Source: an uncultured Tenacibaculum sp. (GTDB taxonomy: Bacteria; Bacteroidota; Bacteroidia; Flavobacteriales; Flavobacteriaceae). From it: 64,000 nucleotides of DNA. The DNA is taken from assembly GCF_947498805.1 (NCBI RefSeq), contig NZ_CANMLT010000002.1:186001-250000 (forward strand). Reading direction: 5' to 3'. The translations under genes were made by a program, and so were the position numbers. Within the stretch, counting starts at the first letter, position 1. Every line of letters starts with the position of its first letter. The notes beneath the pieces were generated by a model. It ran no database searches, had not been told where the DNA came from, and saw only the letters and a list, made by a program, of their open reading frames with translations. Positions 16,823-24,553 of this stretch are shown here, piece after piece.

Positions 16823-18098
16823 TATACCAACATTTTTTAATGATTTTAACCCTTTCAGGTCTAAAATCAGAATTTAACTTTCTATTTTTCCAACCAGCTA
16901 AAAAATCATACTTTGACAATACTCCTTTTTCATTTTGAGTCAGTGAACTTGCAATTTTGTTACCAAAACTTTTATTTCGTGCATTTATAATTTTTCGTAA
17001 AAAAGAAGTTAAATTTTCTAAAACATCGTCATCATTAATAAATGGATAGTTATAATATAATCCAGCGTAAAGAACTGTTCCTTCCGAAGGGTTCTTTTTA
17101 ATTGGATAGTTCCCTGAGAGAAACTTAAGTCTATCTTCTAATAATGAAAAATCATTGTTCTTCAAATAGTCCAAGAAAGAATATACGATTCGGGTCTTAT
17201 ACTTTTTTACCTTTTTTTTTGCAATAGATACCGTTATGTTTTTATCTTTAAATTCATAACCTGTTTTTTTGCACAAATCATTAAAAACAAACTTATAACC
17301 TAAATATTCAAAACTTAAGTTTGAAATATTAGAATTATCGTAGTTGTTTATTTCGAATATTCTAGTTTTCTTTTTATTAAAAGTCAAAGGTTTTCTTAGT
17401 AACTCATTATCCTCAATTTTTTTTATTAAAGTTTTTGGGCTATCAATTGTAAAAAGTATAATATCATCAACGTACCTAGCGAAATAGTATACAGTGTTTA
17501 ATCTGTTAACCTTTCTATCAAAATCTCGTAAATAGAGTTCTGACAGTGTAGCACTTATACCTATTCCTCTAGGCAACCCAGTAAAAGAAGAAAATTCGTT
17601 TGAATCCAAAAAATCCTCTAATATTTTTATGGAACTGCTTGAGAGTAATGCATCTTCTTTCAGTTTATTGATTATCCATTTCCTATCAATACTTTCGTAA
17701 AATTTCTTTAAGTCTAGTTTAATTATTGACATGGGTATTGCTTCTTGCAGCAATACGATTATTTGATTAACTATTAGATTTCGGTCAGCTTGTTTAACCT
17801 TATAAAAACGTTTAACACTATCGTTAATTTTTCTCAAAGCAAAATCATCTTCAATTTTTTGTAAAGAAAATATCTTATCTTCTCCATTTAAAATTTCTTT
17901 AATTGATGTAACCTTAAAACCATCGGAACAAATCTTTTGAGATACTTCTGTCATTATTTCAAAAGTTTTATCTCTAGATTCTCCTATACCAACGTATCTC
18001 TTATAATCCTCATAAGTTATTAGTTTTAATAAATCGGATGCAGAAAATGACTGTGTTAACATATATAGATTAAATACTTCATCATAATTAAATGGCAT
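16815..18098 (-). CDS. drt3a: defence-associated reverse transcriptase Drt3a (UG3-like)
   Basis: A 427-residue compact reverse transcriptase. Motif A is IKLDLKKFYESID (D129), motif B is GLPRGIGISATLSELYLRDFD (about 174-194) and motif C is FARYVDDIILF (YVDD 209-212), followed by a thumb-like helical tail ending KIIKKCWYNG. It is the first gene of a two-RT operon, overlapping drt3b by 8 bp, which is the hallmark of DRT type 3. In that system the RNA-templated activity is attributed to this subunit; that attribution is from memory. A 315-bp gene-free leader precedes ATG 18098. The codon usage is very A/T-rich, in line with horizontally spread defence genes. Confidence 0.85.
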   Translation of the reverse strand: MPFNYDEVFNLYMLTQSFSASDLLKLITYEDYKRYVGIGESRDKTFEIMTEVSQKICSDGFKVTSIKEILNGEDKIFSLQKIEDDFALRKINDSVKRFYKVKQADRNLIVNQIIVLLQEAIPMSIIKLDLKKFYESIDRKWIINKLKEDALLSSSSIKILEDFLDSNEFSSFTGLPRGIGISATLSELYLRDFDRKVNRLNTVYYFARYVDDIILFTIDSPKTLIKKIEDNELLRKPLTFNKKKTRIFEINNYDNSNISNLSFEYLGYKFVFNDLCKKTGYEFKDKNITVSIAKKKVKKYKTRIVYSFLDYLKNNDFSLLEDRLKFLSGNYPIKKNPSEGTVLYAGLYYNYPFINDDDVLENLTSFLRKIINARNKSFGNKIASSLTQNEKGVLSKYDFLAGWKNRKLNSDFRPERVKIIKKCWYNG

Positions 18099-18413
18099 CG
18101 AAAGCTATTAAATTTTAACAAGTAACACTTACGGTATTCCGTAAATCATTAATATTTTTCTTTCATAATTCAACTTTGGTCATTAATCTCAATTCAATTT
18201 TAGTAAAATGACCATAGAAAATCATTTTTATAGAAATAGTTATTCGAGAACAATTATGTATGACATAAATCTAATAATACAACCTAAAAAACAGGCTCAA
18301 TTAAAAGAAAAATAACTTTTAATTTAATAGCTTAGCCTTTATAGACTATTTGTAAGTTTATCTAAAGAACAAAAAGATCAATACTAAAGAAATACTACAT
18401 ATTTTGTTAGCAA
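18099..18413. other. intergenic leader upstream of drt3a, two hairpins
   Basis: Divergent region between drt3a and the Crp-family gene. It holds TTACGG-TATT-CCGTAA (18129-18144) and TGGTCATT/AATGACCA with a 22-nt loop (18177-18214). Both are closer to drt3a and may belong to its 5' leader. No gene, and no AC- or GT-repeat, is seen here, so I prefer the 3' flank as the ncRNA locus. Confidence 0.45.
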
Positions 18414-19040
18414 ATGACTGAATTCGACATACTATTTAAAGCTTTAAAAATTACCGAAGAAGAGTTAAAAGAGAAAATTCTAGAAGAAGGTGTAGTTCAA
18501 ACGCTTTCTAAAGATACGCTTATTGTAGAACAAGATAAGTATATTAAGTGGTTGGCTATTGTTATTTCTGGAAAGGTTAGAGTTTGGCAAGAGAAAGAAG
18601 ACAGACAAGTTTTAATTTATTATGTAAAGCCAATTGAAACCTGCGTATTATCTCTTTCTGCAGCTTTTAGAGATTGTAAAAGTATTATAAATGCAAACAC
18701 AGAAGAAACGACTACAATTGTAAAAATACCCGTAAGATTGGTTTCTGAATGGAGCTTTAAATATAGGTCTTGGAATAAATTTACAATTGACTCCTTTGTT
18801 TTTAGCTATGAAGATTTATTAAGTTCGTATAAAAAAATAGCTTTTGAAAAAATAGATCAAAGATTATTAGATTATCTTAACTCTTTTTCAAAACAAAATA
18901 ATACTAGCATTATCAACCTTTCCCATAGCCAATTGGCTAAAGAAATAGGAACAACAAGAGAAGTTATATCTAAAATATTGAAAAAGTTTGAGCTTAAAGG
19001 AATCGTAAATCTTAAGTTCAAACAAATAGAACTTCTATAG
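18414..19040 (+). CDS. Crp/Fnr family transcriptional regulator
   Basis: A 208-residue Crp/Fnr-type regulator: an N-terminal cyclic-nucleotide-binding-like beta-roll (about 20-110; IKWLAIVISGKVRVWQ...) lacking the canonical cAMP-phosphate RxS motif, a dimerisation helix, then a winged helix-turn-helix (about 155-205; LSHSQLAKEIGTTREVISKILKKFELKGIV). No Fnr cysteine cluster is present in the first 30 residues, so oxygen sensing by Fe-S is unlikely. The next gene (exported hydrolase) lies 116 bp downstream on the same strand, behind an inverted repeat that could be this protein's site. Confidence 0.9.
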   Translation: MTEFDILFKALKITEEELKEKILEEGVVQTLSKDTLIVEQDKYIKWLAIVISGKVRVWQEKEDRQVLIYYVKPIETCVLSLSAAFRDCKSIINANTEETTTIVKIPVRLVSEWSFKYRSWNKFTIDSFVFSYEDLLSSYKKIAFEKIDQRLLDYLNSFSKQNNTSIINLSHSQLAKEIGTTREVISKILKKFELKGIVNLKFKQIELL

Positions 19041-19068
19041 AATTCAAAATTTTTTCATGGTTTATTTG

Positions 19069-19091
19069 ATACTTGTACCAAAAGGTACAGG
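19069..19091 (+). promoter_or_regulatory. inverted repeat between crp-like gene and hydrolase
   Basis: TTGTACC-AAAAA-GGTACAG inverted repeat (9-bp stem if a G-U pair is allowed), 66 bp before the hydrolase start. It lacks a following T-run, so a terminator is unlikely. A palindromic operator for the Crp-type regulator encoded just upstream is the more natural reading. Confidence 0.4.
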
Positions 19092-19156
19092 TGCTACGCT
19101 ATGGCTCATTTTACATTTGTGGCATCAAAATTATTCACAAATTAAAATAGTAAAAC

Positions 19157-20335
19157 ATGAAACCAAAATTTTATTCCCTTATCATTTATCTACTTGTATC
19201 AATTTGTAGTGCAAACTCTTTACATGCACAAAAAATTGAGAAAGAAGTTTTAAAAGCTAGTAGAAAGTGGATATCAAATTTTAACAGAGGAAATGTCTCA
19301 GAAATTGTTAATGCATATACCAACGATGCAGTTATGGTGGCTAAGCCATTCGGAACTTATAGAGGAAGAAATTCTATAAATGCGTTTTGGTCATCTTTGA
19401 TTAAAGATGGTGCCTCAAACTTAAAATATTTTAATACCAACGTAAAAGTCATCAACAGAAAGAAAGCTATTATCTCTTCAGATTGGAGTATGAATATAGG
19501 AAAAGGAATCATAACCAATGAAACCTGGGTGAAAGTACAAGGTGTATGGAAATTAGAAACTGATCATTTCGAAGTCACAAAACAATTTAATAACGCAAAA
19601 AAAGAATCTAAAATGAACAAAAAAGAAACTTTCATATTGGTTCATTCTGCTTGGTTAGGAGGATGGCAATGGGAAAATGTAAGCAACATCTTAAGAGAAA
19701 ACGGACATACTGTGCTAACTCCAGATCTTCCTGGACATGGGAAGGATAAAACTCCTCCTTCAAATATTACTATGGAAGATTATGTAAAAACAATCACAGA
19801 ATTACTTGATAAACAAGATACTCCTGTGGTTTTAGTTGGACATAGTTTTAATGGTATAACAGTTAGTAGAGTGGCTGAGCTTAGACCAAACAAAATTAAA
19901 AAACTGGTGTTCTTAACGGCATTTTTATTGCCTAACAAAGGCTCTTTCTTTAAGGCTGTGCAAAATGTTAAAGGATCTATTGCTGTTGATAATTTTATGT
20001 TATCAGAAGATAAAACTTTCGCTTTTGTTAAAGAAGATGAGATACAAAATGCCTTTGCTCATGATATTCCGAAAAGTGCATTTGAAACTGCAAAGCCTCA
20101 TATTGTTCCAGAACCAATTAAACCGCTTACGTATGAGTTAACGATTACAGATGAAAACTTTGGTAGCGTTCCTAAATTTTATATTGAATGTACTGAGGAT
20201 AGAGCAATTCCGATTGAAATTCAAAGAGCAATGTACAAAGGGAAAGTCAAAAAGTCATTCTCATTAAATTCAAGCCATACACCGAATTTTTCACAACCAA
20301 AAGAATTGGCAGACATCCTAATGAACCTAAACTAG
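19157..20335 (+). CDS. exported SnoaL-like / alpha-beta hydrolase fusion
   Basis: A 392-residue exported protein with a signal peptide ending SLHAQ. A SnoaL/NTF2-like domain (about 25-140; WISNFNRGNVSEIVNAYTNDAVMV, GRNSINAFWSSLI) is joined to an alpha/beta hydrolase of the salicylate-esterase/MES type (about 155-392). The hydrolase shows FILVHSAWLGGWQWE (oxyanion region), VLVGHSFNGITV (nucleophile S), and an acid and histidine near TEDRA and SSHTPNF. Small hydrophobic esters are typical substrates of this hydrolase group, but the true one is unknown. The join contains an internal MNKKETFILVHS that would be a good start for the hydrolase alone, so a recent gene fusion is likely. Confidence 0.85.
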   Translation: MKPKFYSLIIYLLVSICSANSLHAQKIEKEVLKASRKWISNFNRGNVSEIVNAYTNDAVMVAKPFGTYRGRNSINAFWSSLIKDGASNLKYFNTNVKVINRKKAIISSDWSMNIGKGIITNETWVKVQGVWKLETDHFEVTKQFNNAKKESKMNKKETFILVHSAWLGGWQWENVSNILRENGHTVLTPDLPGHGKDKTPPSNITMEDYVKTITELLDKQDTPVVLVGHSFNGITVSRVAELRPNKIKKLVFLTAFLLPNKGSFFKAVQNVKGSIAVDNFMLSEDKTFAFVKEDEIQNAFAHDIPKSAFETAKPHIVPEPIKPLTYELTITDENFGSVPKFYIECTEDRAIPIEIQRAMYKGKVKKSFSLNSSHTPNFSQPKELADILMNLN

Positions 20336-20375
20336 TATAAATATAAAAGTAGGTATAATCAGTATTGTTTTAAAC

Positions 20376-20410
20376 AAAACCTCCAAAGTAAAAGAGACTT
20401 TGGAGGTTTT
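20376..20410. terminator. bidirectional terminator
   Basis: Perfect 14-bp stem AAAACCTCCAAAGT / ACTTTGGAGGTTTT with a 7-nt loop, placed between the convergent hydrolase gene and the metal-efflux operon. The A-tract and T-tract at its edges let it act on both strands. Confidence 0.8.
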
Positions 20411-20421
20411 TAGGTATTATT

Positions 20422-20856
20422 TTAATGCGTATTTGGGTTTTCTTTTACTTCTCCCTTAATACTCATATCCATTTCATGGTCATACTGGCAACATCCTGGT
20501 AGGTTCTCATAGGCAGCTTCGCTTCCCATTACTTTATCAGTATCATATCCTGAAGCAGCAATCGCCTTATGAATAGCATCAATGTTAGTTTTACTTTCGT
20601 CATAAGAAACATTGATTTGCTTTCTAGATTTGTCCCATTCTGCTTTCGTTACCCCAGCTACTCCATTTGCAGCTTTTTCAATTGTGTTTTTACACATACC
20701 ACAATTTCCTCTAACTCCAAAAGTACTTTCTGTTACAGCTGCTACTGTAGTGCTCGTTTCCTCTGTCTGAGCTGGTGTTTCCTTCTTTGCTTCGTTTTTA
20801 CAGCTTATAAATCCTATGACTGCTATCAAAGCGATACTTAAAATTACTTTTTTCAT
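20422..20856 (-). CDS. lipoprotein with heavy-metal-associated (HMA) domain
   Basis: A 144-residue lipoprotein (lipobox FISC|K) with a short T/E-rich linker, an HMA domain (about 45-110; FGVRGNCGMCKNTIEKAANGV, metal site CGMC) and a second Cys/His cluster at the end (LPGCCQYDHEMDM). It is likely an envelope copper or other soft-metal chaperone that hands ions to the efflux pump. It is the last gene of the Cus-type operon, 18 bp after the adaptor gene, with a terminator behind it. Confidence 0.88.
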   Translation of the reverse strand: MKKVILSIALIAVIGFISCKNEAKKETPAQTEETSTTVAAVTESTFGVRGNCGMCKNTIEKAANGVAGVTKAEWDKSRKQINVSYDESKTNIDAIHKAIAASGYDTDKVMGSEAAYENLPGCCQYDHEMDMSIKGEVKENPNTH

Positions 20857-20874
20857 GATTATTATATTAATTAT

Positions 20875-22578
20875 TTATTTAGTATTGATTGTTTCTTTTA
20901 CGGCACCACATTTTAGCATTGCATCTCCAAAATATGGGTTTAAAACTTTGTTTTCTTTGCTTAACCAAAAACCTCCTTGATCGCTATCTGCCATCGGACA
21001 ATATTGCTTATAGGTTGTTTCTAGTATTCCAAAAGACTCTACTGCCATTATTAAATGATTAGATAAAGTCTTGAATTCTTTTCGTTGAATTTTTATATCC
21101 TCAGATTGCCCTATGATATTGCTCTTAGACTTTAGTGTTTTAGCAAGTAACATCCATTGTTTATGAGCATTTGTGTTACTTAAAGTTTTCATATCAACAG
21201 CTGTTAAACTCTGACTAAGCTTCTCTGCCGCTATTTTTGCTGTTGTTGCATCTGATTGTATCAATGCATCTTTTAAAGTGATATACGCATCATATACGCT
21301 TTGCAGTTCCGATTTAAATTTATTGGATACTTCAAATGTTTCATTGATAGTTTTACTATGATTCATCATCGACTTTTTACCCGCCAATTGCGCCGATGCA
21401 TCTACGGTAAATGTTCCATGGGTAACTACTTCTTCTCCAGATTTGAGTCCATTAGCTACGATGTAGTTATCTCCTACTCTATTTCCTAAGACTACTTCTT
21501 TCATTTCAAAAATAGGAGCATCTGGTTTTACTTTTACATATACAATCGAACGCTTACCTGTCCATAATACAGCAGATCCAGGTACGGTTAAAGGACTATC
21601 CTTTTCCATTCTTTGAACAACTACTTTACCTTTTACAAACATTCCTGTTTTAAATTTACCATCTCTATTAGCTAACACTACACGTACATTGACGGTTCTT
21701 GTAGAAGGATTCAACACAGGGTCTATAAAAGATATTTTTGAAGTAAATACTTCATTTGGATACGCATTGGTTGTAATTACTATTTCTTGTCCCTTGCGAA
21801 AACTTTGAATCTGATTTTCATAAATGTCGAAATTTGCCCAAACGGTATTTAAATTAGATACTTTTAACAGGGCTTCTCCTTGCTTTACATAATCACCCTG
21901 TGCTACCATTTTATGAATAACAATACCTGATACAGTAGCATAAATGGGAAAGTTTTCTCTTACTTTTTTTGAACTTTCTATTTGATTTATTTGCTTGTCA
22001 GATAGTTTCCAAAGTTTTAATTTATTTCGAACAGCCTTATATAAAGCTGGTTGACTTTCTTTTAAGCTAGCCGCTGTGAGTAATTCTTGTTGTGCTTTAA
22101 TTAATTCTGGAGAGTAAATGGTTGCTAACCATTGTCCTTTTCTAATTGTTTCCCCCGTTGAATTAATATATAAACGCTCTATTCTTCCCTGAAAATAACT
22201 GGCTTGTACAAGATTAGTTTCTTCGTTTTCTACTATTTTTCCTGATATTGTGAGACCATTATCTTCTTCTATAGCACTACCGATAATAGTCGTTTGTACA
22301 TCCGCCAATGCCATCGCATTTTTTGTAAGCTTAAACTGATCGGCAGCCAATCCTTCTGAACCTGATTCCGCAGGAATTAAATCCATTCCACAAATAGGAC
22401 AATCTCCTGGCTCTGGTTGCATGATTTGTGGGTGCATAGAACAGGTCCACATTTGATTAGTAGCACTCATTTCTTTATGATCATGTGATGCATTTTCATT
22501 AGATGAACCTCCAAAAAGCAACCAACCTAATAGTAAACCGGTTACTAATATTCCTGTATAAATTAGATACTTCTTCAT
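20875..22578 (-). CDS. cusB: CusB-like RND efflux periplasmic adaptor
   Basis: A 567-residue membrane-fusion protein. An N-terminal anchor (YLIYTGILVTGLLLGWLLFG) is followed by a heavy-metal-binding motif WTCSMHPQIMQPEPGDCPICGMDLIP, then barrel-sandwich, hairpin and beta-barrel adaptor domains (about 100-400). A C-terminal DUF3347-like region (about 415-560) holds PMADSDQGGFWLS and a late cysteine. It should link the RND pump to the outer-membrane channel and bind Cu(I)/Ag(I) or similar ions. It ends 19 bp before the HMA lipoprotein start and begins 4 bp after the HMA-MauE gene. Confidence 0.9.
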   Translation of the reverse strand: MKKYLIYTGILVTGLLLGWLLFGGSSNENASHDHKEMSATNQMWTCSMHPQIMQPEPGDCPICGMDLIPAESGSEGLAADQFKLTKNAMALADVQTTIIGSAIEEDNGLTISGKIVENEETNLVQASYFQGRIERLYINSTGETIRKGQWLATIYSPELIKAQQELLTAASLKESQPALYKAVRNKLKLWKLSDKQINQIESSKKVRENFPIYATVSGIVIHKMVAQGDYVKQGEALLKVSNLNTVWANFDIYENQIQSFRKGQEIVITTNAYPNEVFTSKISFIDPVLNPSTRTVNVRVVLANRDGKFKTGMFVKGKVVVQRMEKDSPLTVPGSAVLWTGKRSIVYVKVKPDAPIFEMKEVVLGNRVGDNYIVANGLKSGEEVVTHGTFTVDASAQLAGKKSMMNHSKTINETFEVSNKFKSELQSVYDAYITLKDALIQSDATTAKIAAEKLSQSLTAVDMKTLSNTNAHKQWMLLAKTLKSKSNIIGQSEDIKIQRKEFKTLSNHLIMAVESFGILETTYKQYCPMADSDQGGFWLSKENKVLNPYFGDAMLKCGAVKETINTK

Positions 22579-22581
22579 TTC

Positions 22582-23307
22582 TTAAAAGATTAACATTGTT
22601 ATTGCCATCACTATCATAATAGCATTTTCAATAAAAGTTGCCTCCGTCATGGGTAATTTCAAAGCGGTACCTAAACAAGCACAACGAATTGCCTTCTTAT
22701 CTAACAAGGTTTTAGTTACTCCTACAGTAGTAATTCCTAGGACTACTAAGGTTATAATTGAAGCTATGTTTACTTCAAAACGTAGTAAGAACATGAGTCC
22801 TAAAGCGGTTTCAATAAATGGATATATTTTGGCATATACTGGAACTTTTTTAGCCAAAGGATCATACATTCTAAATGAGTCTGGGAATCCTTTTAAATCG
22901 AGCATTTTAAAAAAACTAAATACGATATAAAATAAGCCCATAAAGTCTAACATAAACGCACTCCAACTCCAATCATTTCTATGCATTAAAACACTTGCGA
23001 TTGTAATATAGCCTAGAATTAAAAACAAAGGTTTTAACTGTACCAGCTTACTTTGTTCTTCATCAAATAGGTCATTAGATACATAGCCAGCCTTCTTTTC
23101 TTGGGCTATTTCTGAAATTTGATATTTTTCAGCCAGTACTTTCTGTAAGTCTTCCAAAGGAATGTGTTGTTCCATCTCTATGGCTACTTCTTTACTTGTT
23201 AAATCAACCACAGCATTTTGAACGTTTTGAAGTGATATTAAGCTTTCTTCAACAGAGGCTTTACAACTTCCACAGGTCATTCCTGTAACTTTATATATAT
23301 GTTTCAT
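22582..23307 (-). CDS. HMA domain fused to MauE/DoxX-like membrane protein
   Basis: A 241-residue protein. An N-terminal HMA domain (about 1-65, metal site MTCGSCKAS) is followed by four to five transmembrane helices (about 85-240) with a MauE/DoxX-like pattern, including a conserved CACLGTALKLPMTEATFIEN segment whose two cysteines could carry or relay metal. This fusion is common in Bacteroidota Cus operons. It probably moves or senses metal at the inner membrane beside the RND pump. It is 4 bp from its neighbours on both sides. Confidence 0.85.
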   Translation of the reverse strand: MKHIYKVTGMTCGSCKASVEESLISLQNVQNAVVDLTSKEVAIEMEQHIPLEDLQKVLAEKYQISEIAQEKKAGYVSNDLFDEEQSKLVQLKPLFLILGYITIASVLMHRNDWSWSAFMLDFMGLFYIVFSFFKMLDLKGFPDSFRMYDPLAKKVPVYAKIYPFIETALGLMFLLRFEVNIASIITLVVLGITTVGVTKTLLDKKAIRCACLGTALKLPMTEATFIENAIMIVMAITMLIF

Positions 23308-23311
23308 CTCT

Positions 23312-24547
23312 TTAGTTTTGTGCGGTTAAATAATGTAATGCTACACTTTGGTTGTAATAAGATAGCTTGGAGCTAATCATATTCATTTGAAACTTTAACT
23401 GTAATTCCTGTATGTCTAATACATCGTTAAAGTCAATGGTTCCTGTTTCATAACTTTTCACCAATATATTTTGAGCATTTTTAGCTTGCATTAAGTTTTT
23501 TCGTTGCGTTTTAAAATTTATAAATGCAGCATTCCTTTTAGAAACTACATTTTGAAGCATTGCTTCTAAGCTATTTAATCGCTGTTGTTTTTGCGTTAAT
23601 ACTTCTTCTTGCTGTAAACTATGTTGTTTGCTTATAGACTTGTACTTTTTATTGAATATGGGAATGGATACAGATACCATTGGCATTACAATATCCTTTC
23701 CGTTATCGCTAAATGACATATTGGGTCTTTTTTCAACGTTTACATAGTCTATTCCAAACCCTAACATCGGCTTACTCTGCTTTTGATTCACTATTTCTGA
23801 TTTTTCTACTGAGGCATACAATCGATCGAACTTGATTAATTCTGGATGCAGTTTTACATCTTCTGAATTAAAGCTTTCAGTCTTATCAGGTATTTGCAAA
23901 CTGTCTATAAGTACCACAGATTCTAATACCTCTCTGTTTAATAATTTATTGAAAGATGCTTGTTCTCCTAAAAACTGTTCTTTTAAAACCTCTTTATTTT
24001 GAATCAATTCGTTTTGTCGAATTTGAAGTTTTAGAACATCAACTGCAGAAGCTTTTCCAACTTCTACAGAGGTCAATGCCAATTTTTCGTAAGTAGAAAG
24101 TAACTCAATGTTTTCCTCTAATACAGCTTGCTTAGCTTTAATTTCATAGAGTTTATAATACGATTGAGATATCTTAGCAATCAATTTTCGCTTCTTTACA
24201 ACAATATCTTGGTACGCGATATCTGCCAATGAAGAGGCATAATTTTCTCTTGCTGTAATGGTTCCGAAAAAAGGAAGCATTTGTTTTACAGAAACTTTAA
24301 ACTTTTGTGCTCCTGTTCGTGTTTCAGGTGTACTTGCAAATACCCCAACTCCTATTTCAGTATTTGGTAAACTATTAACTTCTTGTTGTTTTTCTGAGAT
24401 ACGTTGATGCCTTATTTCAAACTGTTGTATTTCAGGATTACTTGCCAAGGCTTCTTTTATATACTCTTGTAATTCTTGGGCTTTTAAATCAAAAGATAAA
24501 AAAGCAACAGTCAATGTTATGGCATATGCTATATAGGACTTATTCAT
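23312..24547 (-). CDS. cusC: TolC/CusC-family outer-membrane efflux protein
   Basis: A 411-residue exported protein (signal peptide VAFLSFDLKAQ) with two long helical TolC repeats, recognisable as ALASNPEIQQFEIRHQRISEKQQEV in the first and ETGTIDFNDVLDIQELQLKFQMNMI in the second. It supplies the outer-membrane tunnel of the tripartite metal pump. It is coupled to the RND gene (6-bp gap) and the HMA-MauE gene (4-bp gap). Confidence 0.88.
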   Translation of the reverse strand: MNKSYIAYAITLTVAFLSFDLKAQELQEYIKEALASNPEIQQFEIRHQRISEKQQEVNSLPNTEIGVGVFASTPETRTGAQKFKVSVKQMLPFFGTITARENYASSLADIAYQDIVVKKRKLIAKISQSYYKLYEIKAKQAVLEENIELLSTYEKLALTSVEVGKASAVDVLKLQIRQNELIQNKEVLKEQFLGEQASFNKLLNREVLESVVLIDSLQIPDKTESFNSEDVKLHPELIKFDRLYASVEKSEIVNQKQSKPMLGFGIDYVNVEKRPNMSFSDNGKDIVMPMVSVSIPIFNKKYKSISKQHSLQQEEVLTQKQQRLNSLEAMLQNVVSKRNAAFINFKTQRKNLMQAKNAQNILVKSYETGTIDFNDVLDIQELQLKFQMNMISSKLSYYNQSVALHYLTAQN

Positions 24548-24553
24548 TTTGAT

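Noticed and set aside
14852-18098. Group II intron or retron reverse transcriptases
   Set aside because: No maturase or HNH domain and no intron domain V-like structure was seen. There are two overlapping RT genes of 427 and 656 aa, whereas retrons and introns use a single smaller RT. The pair matches DRT type 3 better. AbiA/AbiK/Abi-P2 are also single RTs.
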